A stretch of 64,000 nucleotides of DNA from assembly GCA_028571685.1 (NCBI GenBank), contig CM053148.1, positions 89,612,001 to 89,676,000 on the forward strand, in the 5' to 3' direction. The position numbers were made by a program, and so were the translations under genes. Position 1 is the first letter of the stretch. Each line of letters opens with the position of its first letter. Positions 1 to 8,654 of this stretch are shown here, piece by piece. This DNA comes from Heterohyrax brucei (taxonomy: Eukaryota; Chordata; Mammalia; Hyracoidea; Procaviidae). Below the pieces are notes generated by a model, which saw only the letters and a list, made by a program, of their open reading frames with translations, was not told where the DNA came from and made no database searches.

Positions 1-321
1 AAGATGAAAGCATTTATTTTACCAATTGACTATCAGAATTATAGTTTTCAATTTTTTTTTCTAATTTGGAGAAAGGATTTGGTCATGATTATTTTTTAGT
101 TTTTGTTTCAATTAATTTTCTTCTGTATCTGCTACATAACTATAGTAAATAACTCAATTATGATGACAAGAAATTAGGTTATTCTTAATTTAGAATTTTA
201 AAAATGTGAAAACTACATCCAGTTGATGATACAAGGAAAAAAGTGTTAATTAGGAAAAAAAAAAATTATACCCCAGAATATTGTAGACACATTATGTGGT
301 ATAGGTCATTAGACATTACAC
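1..321. other. No recognised feature
   Basis: AT-rich sequence. I see no repeat, coding or RNA signal that I can name. Confidence 0.4.
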
Positions 322-572
322 ATGCTGTTGTTGTCATTGTTGTTAGCTGCCTCCAAGTCAGTTCCTACTCACAGCAACCCTATGAACAACAGAATGAAAC
401 ACTGCCCAGTCTTGCGCCATGTCCACAATCATTTTTATGCTGACGCCCATTGTTGTGGCCACTGTGTCAGTCCGTCTCATCGAGGATCTTCCTCTTTTTT
501 GCTGACCCTCTGCTCCACCAAGTATAATGTCCTTCTCCAGGGACTGATCTTTTCTGACAACACATCCAAACT
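322..572 (-). mobile_element. RTE (BovB-like) LINE, 3' end fragment
   Basis: This matches base for base, with scattered changes, the 3' end of the longer RTE at 57.44-57.70 kb. It keeps the repeated GTT/TTG triplets at the very 3' end and the block around 'ATGTCCTTCTCCAGGGACTG'. It is 5'-truncated, and its inner edge runs into the TA/TG microsatellite. Confidence 0.8.
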
Positions 573-710
573 TTATATATGTATATACGTATGTGTGTGT
601 GAGTGTGTGTGTGTATACACACGTATATATATATATATATACACACATATATATATACACACATGCACACATACATGCAAAAATATACGTGTGTATATAT
701 CTATATTCAC
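573..710. repeat. TA/TG/CA microsatellite
   Basis: Alternating purine-pyrimidine tract of TATA, TGTG and CACA blocks, partly self-complementary. Open frames across it are low-complexity artefacts. Confidence 0.9.
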
Positions 711-2396
711 TTTATCTATGTCAAGGATAGAAAGTAGGACTTTAGAAAAACACACAACATAAAGAAGTTACTGATTGCAATAGCTGCTGCTGCTGAGTTT
801 TGTGTATTTCTAGTGCAATTATTTGGGCCTTTTCACTCTATTTTCTAACAATGAACATGATTACAATGATGATAAAAAGGCAAAGTCGGTCACATTCTTA
901 CTAAATGAAATGTATTGTTCTCACTGAATGAGTTCAGAAACTATCTGTGGGTTTTCAGTTAGACAATTAACTTATTTCATTGAACTAGTTAAGGCAAATC
1001 AGAAATAAAATGGAATTCAAATACCTTTTTAGAAAGTAATTTTAATAAAATCTTTTGTTTGTATCATATCCCTAAATCTTAGCACTGTGACTGGCAAATA
1101 TCTGGTACTTAACAAGTACTTGTTCAGTCAATATTTTCTGATTGAGTGTTTGTTGAATAGCTAGTGGTATGAGAACAAGTATGTTGTTTGATTTATAACT
1201 GTTTGTTGAATGAATCCCAAATAAACAAGAAACTGAAACCTGTTGCTGTCAACTAGAGTCTAATGCATAGACAACAGAATTTAAATTACTTTCATTTAAG
1301 TGGTTCAATATTCAAAATATTAAACAAGAAGTTTTTCATATTTTCTGCAATTTTATAAAAGTATATGAATTATGAGCTGAAAAAGGGGATCCCAGTCATG
1401 ATATACCTAGGAATCACCCTGGAATGGTTTGATAAGTGCTAAATAGATTCTATTATGTTCTGCTCGTAGGGCTAAGAACAAACTGCAGAAATAAGAATGG
1501 GATCAATATCATTAGTGTCAATTCTGCAACATTAAAATAAATAGATCTTAAAATTTTGTTATATGGATCACATTCCCACATAACACGGTAGAGGACTAAG
1601 AAAGAGCGGTATCTGAAACTTACACATATCAGATTTGTTTCAGAATATTTTCGGATTTTCTATGTAAAAGATACTGATGCGATTGCACTTAGCTTGCACC
1701 AAACCTACAACTTATCTGAGGATAAAGAGAAAAAAGAAAGCTAAAGAACAAACTGATTAAACCAGTGAGCTGCAATACAACTTATAGCCTTTCTTTAATA
1801 TTTTTCGTTTCTACTGACAGGTTGACATCTTACAAAATCTAAGGTCGTGATCTTATATGTCAGTTAAGAGAATTTTTTCAAGACAGTGGTCAAGATGCGT
1901 GCTTCCAAAATTATCTGTTGTGAAGAGTAAATATTAACTGCCATTTCCTCACCGAGTATTACTTGTTATTACAGGGTGAATAAAGTCTCTCCGGAAGGTA
2001 AGTTAACATTTTGGCTCCCGTGTCTTTGAGTGTGGTTTTGTTTGCGAGACTAATACTTTTCTTTGAAAACTCAGTGAAGTCATACCGAAGTAAAGTGAGT
2101 CTTCATCCTTCTGATGAGAGTCTTGAAAAAGGAGAAAAAGATAAAACAGTGTTACACACACAGGGGCAAGACATACTCCATATGATGATACAGCTGTAAG
2201 CATCAGAGGAATATCTAAGGTTGACAGCATTCAACAGAAATGACGAAAGGCATGGGTCAGTTCCTCTTGCAGAATTTTCAAGTGAATCAGCATGGTGGAC
2301 ATCCTGGTTTGGACTTCTAGCCTCAGAACTACGAGAAAACAAATCTCTGGTCATTAGAACCACCTACTTCATTATATATATATAAGGCACTTACGT
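711..2396. other. No recognised feature
   Basis: AT-rich single-copy-looking DNA. No open frame exceeds what chance would give, and I recognise no repeat family. An ancient repeat could be present but too decayed to see by eye. Confidence 0.4.
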
Positions 2397-2424
2397 AGAG
2401 CCAAGCCAAGTGCCGTCGAGTTAG
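2397..2424 (-). mobile_element. AfroSINE tail remnant
   Basis: Only the terminal 'AGCCAAGCCAAGTGCCGTCG' part of the SINE survives, 38 bp upstream of the retroviral LTR. The same tail is complete at 35.49 kb. Confidence 0.6.
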
Positions 2425-2517
2425 TAGAAGACAATAAAAATAAATAACTAGAATAAAATTATGTCGGGAGCCGTGGGTGAGCCCCCAGGCCCCGACATAC
2501 AGGAAGCTTGTAGGGCT

Positions 2518-2591
2518 GAAAAAGCCCGCGCGCGCCAAGTTTGAAAAAGCCCGCGCCCGCGAAATTCAAAAGGCCCGCGCGCGCGAAAAAC
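2518..2591 (+). repeat. Three 25 bp CpG-rich direct repeats in LTR U3
   Basis: The units begin at 2518, 2543 and 2568, each AAAA followed by a G/C run of CCCGCG type. Tandem units in U3 are where retroviral enhancers usually sit. The enhancer role here is inference. Confidence 0.8.
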
Positions 2592-2709
2592 TTCCTGCCT
2601 GATGTCACTGCCTTAGTCCTATGTATATCCAATCCCCAGCCGACAACTACCTCACTCCAAATGTCACTCCATCCCTACGTCACTTGATCCCTCCCTTTAT
2701 TCCTACCGC

Positions 2710-2717
2710 TATAAATA
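2710..2717 (+). promoter_or_regulatory. LTR TATA box
   Basis: TATAAATA, about 135 bp before the LTR 3' end and 15 bp upstream of the AATAAA. Confidence 0.75.
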
Positions 2718-2731
2718 TACCTCATTTTGAT

Positions 2732-2737
2732 AATAAA
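2732..2737 (+). terminator. LTR polyadenylation signal
   Basis: AATAAA 15 bp after the TATA box. This close spacing matches the short-R arrangement of betaretroviruses. Confidence 0.7.
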
Positions 2738-2849
2738 ACTGAGGCTTGATCAGATTCTTGTCTTGCCTTCATTTTTCCGCCTTTCTCGCTCACTTTCACA
2801 GGCTCTCCCTCCTTCCTTCGTTGATTTGTTCCGCGGGCCGGGGCAAAAC

Positions 2850-2868
2850 TGGTGCCTCAACGTGGGGC
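2850..2868 (+). promoter_or_regulatory. Primer binding site, tRNA-Lys(1,2)-like
   Basis: TGGTGCCTCAACGTGGGGC differs from the standard complement of the tRNA-Lys1,2 3' end by one substitution and one inserted base. It follows the LTR end by four bases. Lys1,2 primers are typical of Mason-Pfizer-type betaretroviruses and HERV-K(HML) groups. Confidence 0.8.
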
Positions 2869-3045
2869 CCGAGGTACGGAGCTGCTGAAAGAAACCCACC
2901 ACGGAGAAGGAAGTCCTGGCCAGGCGTCCTGAGCGACCGCACCGGGTGTGAGCTCGCTCGACTGAAGTTTCCACGGGAAAAGCTGCCCGTGAGTCAAACT
3001 TGTCCTGATCACCGCGGGAGTAGCCGCCCTGCGAGTTGGTCTGAG

Positions 3046-3053
3046 AGGTAAGT
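3046..3053 (+). promoter_or_regulatory. Candidate 5' splice donor of the retroviral leader
   Basis: AGGTAAGT matches the consensus donor exactly and lies in the leader 15 bp before the gag ATG. This is where a donor for subgenomic env mRNA is expected. The acceptor and env are absent from the window. Confidence 0.6.
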
Positions 3054-3067
3054 GGTGGTTGGTAGAC

Positions 3068-5071
3068 ATGGGACAGGAATTAAGTTCGCGTGACTTGTTT
3101 CTTACCGGCATTGAAAAATCATTGGATAGGCGGAAAATTAAGGCGAAAAAGAAAGACTTAGCTCAGTTTTTTATGTTCCTATCAGACATTTGTCCGTGGT
3201 TTTCTCAGGAAGGCACTATCAGCCTGCAAGTTTGGAAACGTGTTGGAGATTGTCCGAATGACTATTATAAAACTTTCGGACCCGAGAAGGTCCCAGTCAC
3301 TTGTTTTTCTTATTGGAATTTGATAAATGATGTCCTCCAGAGTTCTCATAATGCTCCTGATGTTCAACATCTAGCCCAGATGGGTGAAAAGGTTATGAAA
3401 GAACGGTCCCGTCTCCCCTCAGTTTCTCTTGATATTCCAGAAAAACCTCAAGCCTTTGGAACACACACACCCCCGCAAGGGAGTCATACTGATCCCCCCG
3501 AGGGGCTTCACCCGTCCCTGAGAGCTTTCATTGATAAACCCGATTCTAACGCATTGTCCCCTGAGGGTCAGACCACTCTTGAAGAAAATGCTGCTCATTA
3601 CCATGAGAATGCCTACCCCTATACCTTTACGGCCCCTGCCTTTCAGAGACCTCCTCATCCTCCAGACCCTCCTAACCTGACCGCCCCACCCCTTGGCCTG
3701 GAACCCAGCTGTCCTCCCCGATCGACTGAAAACTCCCTTGATCAGGATATATCAACGCTAGAAAAACTTGTAGCTCGCAGACACAGACAGTTAGATCTCC
3801 AAAAGGAGCTCCAAGCCCTTGAGCAAGAGCTTAACTCACTCCGCCTAGCCCAGGATCCTAAAACTCGATCCGGGAACAATGTGTCAAAAGGTGCCCCAGG
3901 CCGTCCTAGGACTCTCCTCACCTTTCCGGTAACTCGTAGCCAGCACGGGCAGATAGAGACTGAAATAGAGAGTGAAGAAGAGCAGGAAAGCCCTGAGATA
4001 GAAGAGGAAGAAACTGAGAATCCTGATATAGATGCTGTCCAACCTGACAGCCTTAGCCCCCAGAAATATCGCCGCTTAAATGTGAAACATGTTAAAGACT
4101 TAAAAGCGGCTGTCAATAACTACGGCCCGACAGCCCCTTACAGTATAGCATTGCTTGAGAGCCTTAGTGACCGATGGCTTACACCTAATGATTGGCATTT
4201 CTTGGCTCGGGCCTGTTTATCAGGGGGAGACTTTGTTCTCTGGCGTACCGAATTTGCTGAACTGTGCCGAGAAACGGCCCAGTGTAACGGAGAAAGCCGG
4301 ACCTCCCGCACCTGGACGAGAGATAAACTCTTGGGGAGGGCTCCATATGACACCAATGAGAAACAGGCAAATTTTCCCCCTGGTTTATTATCACAAATAC
4401 AAAACGCCGGCCTTAGAGCATGGAAACGTCTCCCCCCCACCACCTCATTGGCTAACATCCGCCAGGGACTCGATGAGCCGTATAGTGAGTTCGTCAGCAG
4501 ATTAACCGATGCTGCCGAAAGGCTAGTGGGAGAAGGTGAGACTGGCAGTGCCTTTATCAAACACCTTGCCTTTGAAAATGCTAACCCCTCTTGCCAAGAA
4601 GCCCTACGACCTCATCGCAGAGGAGATCTCTCCGATTATGTCCGACTTTGTTCGGGTATTGGAGCCTCTCATGCTATCGGCGTTGCCATAGGAGCAGCGC
4701 TTAAGGGCTTGAACCCCAGCTCATTACAAAAAACTTGTTTTAATTGCAAGCAGCCTGGCCATTTTGTGCGCGAATGTTCCCTGGGAAAACAAAATCGTGG
4801 GCCTCCCACCTCGGTGTGCCCCCGATGCAAAAGAGGCAAGCATTGGGCTGTAGATTGTTATTCCAAAACTGACATCAACGGTCAGCCTCTCCCCCCGAAA
4901 CAGGGAAACTCCCAGCGGGGCCAGCCCCTGGCCCCACCCTTGGAACAGAACCTAGGGGCAGTCAGGTTTGTTCCCCAAAAGCAGACACAGAGACAGGTTT
5001 CAGCTCCCTCTGTCGCGCCACCCCTGGAAGTGCAGGGTTGGACGTACGATCTGCCATCAGTGCAATACTAA
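3068..5071 (+). CDS. gag: Retroviral Gag polyprotein, uninterrupted (667 aa)
   Basis: Structural polyprotein of a betaretrovirus-like endogenous retrovirus. The ATG at 3068 is chosen because it gives the myristoylation start MGQELS; the frame is open a few codons further 5' but without an ATG. Order: matrix at the N-terminus; proline-rich middle; a heptad-like segment at about 228-260 (LEKLVARRHRQLDLQKEL); an acidic stretch at about 297-320; capsid from about 345, with PTAP near 354; the major homology region at about 464-479 (QGLDEPYSEFVSRL); two CCHC zinc knuckles at 557-570 and 584-597. No stop or frameshift occurs. The length is in the usual betaretroviral range. The frame overlaps pro, which lies in -1. 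A copy without stops suggests a young insertion or, less likely, retained function. Whether it is expressed cannot be told from sequence. Confidence 0.9.
   Translation: MGQELSSRDLFLTGIEKSLDRRKIKAKKKDLAQFFMFLSDICPWFSQEGTISLQVWKRVGDCPNDYYKTFGPEKVPVTCFSYWNLINDVLQSSHNAPDVQHLAQMGEKVMKERSRLPSVSLDIPEKPQAFGTHTPPQGSHTDPPEGLHPSLRAFIDKPDSNALSPEGQTTLEENAAHYHENAYPYTFTAPAFQRPPHPPDPPNLTAPPLGLEPSCPPRSTENSLDQDISTLEKLVARRHRQLDLQKELQALEQELNSLRLAQDPKTRSGNNVSKGAPGRPRTLLTFPVTRSQHGQIETEIESEEEQESPEIEEEETENPDIDAVQPDSLSPQKYRRLNVKHVKDLKAAVNNYGPTAPYSIALLESLSDRWLTPNDWHFLARACLSGGDFVLWRTEFAELCRETAQCNGESRTSRTWTRDKLLGRAPYDTNEKQANFPPGLLSQIQNAGLRAWKRLPPTTSLANIRQGLDEPYSEFVSRLTDAAERLVGEGETGSAFIKHLAFENANPSCQEALRPHRRGDLSDYVRLCSGIGASHAIGVAIGAALKGLNPSSLQKTCFNCKQPGHFVRECSLGKQNRGPPTSVCPRCKRGKHWAVDCYSKTDINGQPLPPKQGNSQRGQPLAPPLEQNLGAVRFVPQKQTQRQVSAPSVAPPLEVQGWTYDLPSVQY
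4903..4935 (+). promoter_or_regulatory. gag-pro -1 ribosomal frameshift signal
   Basis: The slippery heptamer GGGAAAC (4903-4909) sits in the correct gag phase (G GGA AAC). After a 7-nt spacer comes a perfect 8 bp stem (4917-4924 with 4928-4935) with a 3-nt loop. The -1 frame is open from here into dUTPase. G GGA AAC is a known betaretroviral gag-pro slip site. The 3-nt loop may instead pair further downstream as a pseudoknot. Confidence 0.85.
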
Positions 5072-5418
5072 CCCCTGAACAGGGCATTCAGGTCATTCCT
5101 ACAGAGGTCCGAGGACCATTACCCCCAGAAACGTTTGGATTGATAATAGGGCGTGGCAGTTCCTCTTTGGCCGGTCTTCAGATCCTCCCAGGAGTCATTG
5201 ACAATGATTATACAGGACAGATATCTCTTTTAGCTTCTGCCCCCTCAGGGCCGGTATCCATACATGCAGGTCAAAGAATAGCTCAAATCTTGTTGCTCCC
5301 TTTATTACCCACACCCCATAGGCATTTAGTTCCCCGGCGGCCTGACGTTGCCTTCGGATCCTCAGATGCATATTGGATACAACCAGTCACACCTAATAGA
5401 CCAAAACTTACTCTCTAG
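4909..5418 (+). CDS. pro: Pro frame, part 1: retroviral dUTPase
   Basis: Read in -1 relative to gag after the slip at 4903-4909, so it needs no start codon. From about 5026 it encodes a trimeric-type dUTPase, the N-terminal domain of betaretroviral Pro, which hydrolyses dUTP to limit uracil in viral DNA. The motifs are visible: AGLDVRS (motif 1), GRGSSSL (motif 2), GVIDNDYTGQI (motif 3, with the catalytic-loop Asp), GQRIAQI (motif 4) and FGSSD (motif 5). The frame ends at a TAG at 5416-5418, before the protease that lies in the same frame. The TAG is therefore a premature stop in pro, not the natural end. Confidence 0.85.
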   Translation, partial: LPAGPAPGPTLGTEPRGSQVCSPKADTETGFSSLCRATPGSAGLDVRSAISAILTPEQGIQVIPTEVRGPLPPETFGLIIGRGSSSLAGLQILPGVIDNDYTGQISLLASAPSGPVSIHAGQRIAQILLLPLLPTPHRHLVPRRPDVAFGSSDAYWIQPVTPNRPKLTL

Positions 5419-5841
5419 TTAGATGGCAAAGCCTTTGAAGGAATAATGGACACAGGAGCTGATGCTACAGTAATTTCAGCTAAATATTGGCCTTCCAACT
5501 GGCCCTGTGAGACCTCAATAACTCATCTTGAAGGCATTGGTCAGTCTGTCAATCCTAAGCAAAGCTCAAAAATTCTTACTTGGAAGGACTCTGAGGGTAA
5601 CTCAGGACAAGTTCAACCTTACATAGTTCCAGATTTGCCTGTTAATCTGTGGGGTCGTGATGTCTTATCCCAGCTGGGGGTCATCATGTATAGCCCAAAT
5701 GAAATAGTTACCCAACAGATGCTTAATCTGGGCTTCCTACCGGGACAGGGATTGGGAAAGAATAATCAAGGCATGAAGCAGCCTCTTCTTATAACGCCTA
5801 AAAATAATCGTTCAGGCTTGGGAAGCGAAAATTTTTCGTAG
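5419..5841 (+). pseudogene. pro: Pro frame, part 2: aspartic protease and G-patch, cut off by upstream TAG
   Basis: This continues in the same frame after the TAG at 5416-5418. The protease active-site triad is DTG at 5449-5457 (DTGADATVI), and the flap and the terminal NLWGRD region follow. A G-patch (GFLPGQGLGKNNQG) at about 5731-5772 is the C-terminal domain typical of betaretroviral proteases, thought to bind nucleic acid. The frame ends at TAG 5839-5841, immediately after the slip site to pol. Apart from the upstream TAG I see no other break. With that stop in place, neither protease nor pol should be made as part of Gag-Pro-Pol. Confidence 0.85.
5829..5835 (+). promoter_or_regulatory. 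pro-pol -1 ribosomal frameshift slip site
   Basis: The heptamer AAATTTT is in the correct pro phase (A AAT TTT), two codons before the pro stop. The -1 frame is open into pol. The same heptamer is known at the pro-pol junction of Mason-Pfizer-type viruses. I could not identify a convincing downstream stem by eye. Confidence 0.75.
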
Positions 5842-7419
5842 TGGCCATTGACTTCCCTGTACCCCACGCTGATAAAATTAAGTGGAGATCTGAGTCTCCA
5901 GTGTGGGTAGATCAATGGCCCTTGACTGAGCAAAAACTCGCAGCTGCCACAGAGTTAGTGCAGGAACAGCTGGCTGCTGGACATTTAGAACCAACTACCT
6001 CTCCTTGGAATACTCCTATATTTGTGATAAAAAAGAAAAATGGGTCATGGCGACTCCTTCAGGACCTCAGAGAAATTAATAAAACCATGTTTACAATGGG
6101 GGCTCTCCAACCTGGACTCCCCTCCCCCGTCGCCATTCCAGCTAATTACTTTAAAATCATTATTGATCTCAAAGATTGCTTCTTCACTATCCCTCTTCAC
6201 CCACTTGATAGAGAACGCTTTGCGTTTAGCCTCCCAGTTATTAATTTTAAAGGACCAATGCAGCGCTATCAGTGGAAAGTTCTCCCTCAGGGCATGGCCA
6301 ATAGTCCCACTCTGTGTCAAAAATTTGTTGCTCAGGCTGTAGACCCTCTCAGGCGTCGGTGGTCTTCCATTTATATCATTCATTACATGGATGATATTTT
6401 ACTGGCGGGGGCCTCCAGCTTAGAGGTACTTAGGTGCAGTCAGGACCTAACTTGCCAACTAACTTCCCTTGGACTTCAAATTGTCCCGAACAAAATACAA
6501 CTTGCTGACCCTTATTATTACCTCGGTTTCGAATTGAATAATAATCAAATCACCACTCAAAAGCTTCACTTAAAAACCTCTCATCTACACACACTTAATG
6601 ATTTCCAAAAGTTCCTGGGAGATATTAATTGGCTCCGACCATACCTCAAACTTACAACTGGGGAATTAAAACCATTGTTTGATACTCTACATGGAGATGC
6701 CAGCCCCCTCTCTCCCCGCTACCTCAATCCGGAGGCAAAAAGGGCCCTTCGCATTGTTGAAGAGGCCATACAGCAACAACAGGTTACCTTCATAACTTAT
6801 GAACAGCCCTTTGCCCTTATTGTCTGTGCCACACTACATACACCCACGGGGGTTTTGTGGCAGAATGGCCCTCTCCTGTGGATACACCTATCCTCCACCC
6901 CGACTAAAGTTCTCCTCACCTATCCCTCCCTGGTGGCCAAACTTATAAGACTAGCCCGAGAAAAAAGCCGCCAGCATTTCGGCAGGGACGCTGATCAGCT
7001 TATCCTTCCTTACACCAAGGAACAAACAGGCTGGCTCTCTCAAAATGATGATGACTGGGCAATTACCCTAGTCACATTCCAGGGTACTATAGATAACCAT
7101 TATCCTTCACACAAACTCCTCCAGTTTGCCCAGAGGCACCCCTTCATCTTCCCCAAAATAACATCTACTCAGCCCTTGAAAGGAGCCTCCCTGGTTTTTT
7201 CAGATGGATCTTCCTCTGGTATTGCCGCGTGGGTTATAGACTCACAGGAAAACAGTGTCCAGTCTCCTTACCGGTCTGCCCAGCTTGTAGAGCTTTTCGC
7301 TATCTTACAGGTCTTCACAATACTACATGATGTTCCCTTCAATCTTTACACCGACAGTGCTTACATAGCTCTCTCAGTCCCAGTGTTGGAAAAATGCCCA
7401 TACATTCCAATCACAACCC
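5832..7419 (+). pseudogene. pol: Retroviral Pol, reverse transcriptase and partial RNase H, 3'-truncated
   Basis: RNA-dependent DNA polymerase of the class II retrovirus, entered by -1 frameshift at 5829-5835. RT motifs in order: KKKNGSWRLLQDLREIN, IIDLKDCFFTIPL (first catalytic Asp), LPQGMANSP, YMDD (6384-6395, the catalytic pair) and YLGFEL. The connection domain follows, then RNase H with Asp at 7203 (FSDGSS), Glu at 7290 (VELFAIL) and Asp at 7353 (YTDSAY). The fourth RNase H carboxylate and the whole integrase are missing because viral sequence stops near 7410-7420, where a minus-strand AfroSINE begins. There are no internal stops up to that point. Open translation continues to 7595, but the last 60 or so residues are SINE read in the sense of pol, not viral protein. 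Confidence 0.85.
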
Positions 7420-7600
7420 AAAAACCGAAAGAACCCTCATTGCTTTCCAGTGGATTTCAGCTCTCCGGGAGCCTGCAAGACAGAGTAGAACTGCCCTGGG
7501 GAGTTCACAAGGCTGCAGTCTTTAGAGAAGTAGACTGCCCGTCAACTGGTTGCTCTAAACCACCCACCTTTTGGTTAATCAGAAGAGCACTTTAACCACC
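7420..7600 (-). mobile_element. AfroSINE at the broken 3' edge of the retrovirus
   Basis: The block 'GACAGAGTAGAACTGCCC' and the head region around 'CCTTTTGGTTAATCAG' match minus-strand AfroSINE copies elsewhere. It carries the middle segment found in the longer SINE subtype ('GAAGTAGACTGCC'). The pol frame runs into it. Confidence 0.85.
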
Positions 7601-8069
7601 ACATCTCATCTACACTCAAAATTATTTCATCAAATTTCTAAAATCTTTCTAAATGTTGGTTATTTCTAGCTGTACTTATATGGTCACAAACTAATAACAG
7701 ATCATGAATCAACTCAACCTGACAGCCACACCTCAAGAAGCATAAGGCTAGACCACGTAGGAAGAATTGTACATGAAGATTAGAGAACGCAGCTTCAGAA
7801 TATTATGAAACACAGAACAAGTTGTTTATTTCTTTGTTTGACATGTTGGCTGTTTTGTTTTTTGATGACGGCACTTGGCTTTTTGGCTAAAGCTGTATAG
7901 GGAACAGAATTTAAAAAAGAAGTTTATTCCGTTCCCTTACTTAGTCCTTTCTTATTGGCAACTTGGTGACCAAAGGCATGCATCTGTGCAACAGTTGAAA
8001 ACAGACGTAAACTGTAGAGGGCAGATAGTGTTCTTTTTTTGGGTGTGATGAGAGTCTTGTATGGAGTTG
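7601..8069. other. Non-retroviral flank with a SINE-tail remnant
   Basis: I find no integrase, env or 3' LTR here. A short 'GACGGCACTTGGCT' SINE-tail remnant in + sense lies at 7866-7890. The rest is unrecognised. Confidence 0.5.
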
Positions 8070-8559
8070 TGTTATGGATTGAACTGTATGCCCAAAATTT
8101 TGTGTCAACTTGGGTAGGCCAAGATTTCCTGTATTATATCATTGTCCACTATTTTGTTATCTGATGTGATTTTCTTACTTATTGTAAATCTTACTTTTAT
8201 GATATTAATGAGGCGGGACTCAATCTACAACGTTAAGTTGTACCGTGAGGCAAACTCTTTTGAGGCATAAAAGGGAGAAGCAAACAGAGAGATTGGAGGC
8301 TTCAGTCCTTAAAGAAAGCAGTATCAGGAGTAGATAGCATCCTTGGGATTTGAGGTTCCTACACCGAAAAGCTCTTACACCAGGGGGTGATCGAAGACAG
8401 ACAACTTCTTCCAGAACTGACAGACACAAGAAGCCTTTCCCTAGAGTTGGCACGCTGAATTTGAACTTCTACCCTCCTAAACTGTGAGAGAATAAATTTA
8501 TCTTTGACAGAGATGTCCACTTATTATGTTTCTGTTATGGCAGCACTAGATAACTAACA
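8070..8559 (+). mobile_element. Solo LTR-like repeat (MaLR-type), copy 1
   Basis: Starts TGTTATGGATTGAA, ends ACTAACA, 490 bp. It has a TATA-like ATAAAAG at about 8267 and an AATAAA at about 8492, as expected of an LTR. Three reverse-oriented relatives in the window (27.8, 33.35 and 39.7 kb) confirm it as a repeat family. The terminal sequences resemble MaLR LTRs from memory; the exact family is not determined. Confidence 0.65.
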
Positions 8560-8654
8560 CCTGTTGGAAAGTGCAACTTGATATCATTAACTTCAGTATT
8601 TATAACCTCAAGTTGGGAACACATTAGTAAAAGCTGCATAGATTTTTTTTTAAA

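Larger units (their letters stand above)
2462..2845 (+). mobile_element. 5' LTR of class II endogenous retrovirus
   Basis: The LTR starts TGTCGGG and ends CA at 2844-2845, four bases before the primer binding site, giving 384 bp. U3 opens with a 7 bp inverted repeat (2462-2468 with 2491-2497). It then holds three CpG-rich 25 bp units (2518-2591). A TATA box lies at 2710-2717 and AATAAA at 2732-2737. The poly(A) signal is therefore at or before the expected cap site, which implies a short R region as in betaretroviruses. CpG is dense although the surrounding DNA is CpG-poor, suggesting a recent insertion. No 3' LTR partner is in the window, so the age cannot be estimated from LTR divergence. 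Confidence 0.85.

Noticed and set aside
322-762. Open frames on both strands, including a 146-codon one
   Set aside because: They run across an RTE tail and a TA/TG microsatellite; the residues are low-complexity Tyr/Ile/Cys/Val repeats.
7420-7595. Last part of the 584-codon Pol-containing frame as genuine Pol
   Set aside because: This part is an antisense AfroSINE, recognisable from other copies; the retroviral homology ends before it.
8070-8559. Processed pseudogene
   Set aside because: Four copies with shared ends, no poly(A) tail and LTR-like signals fit an LTR better.
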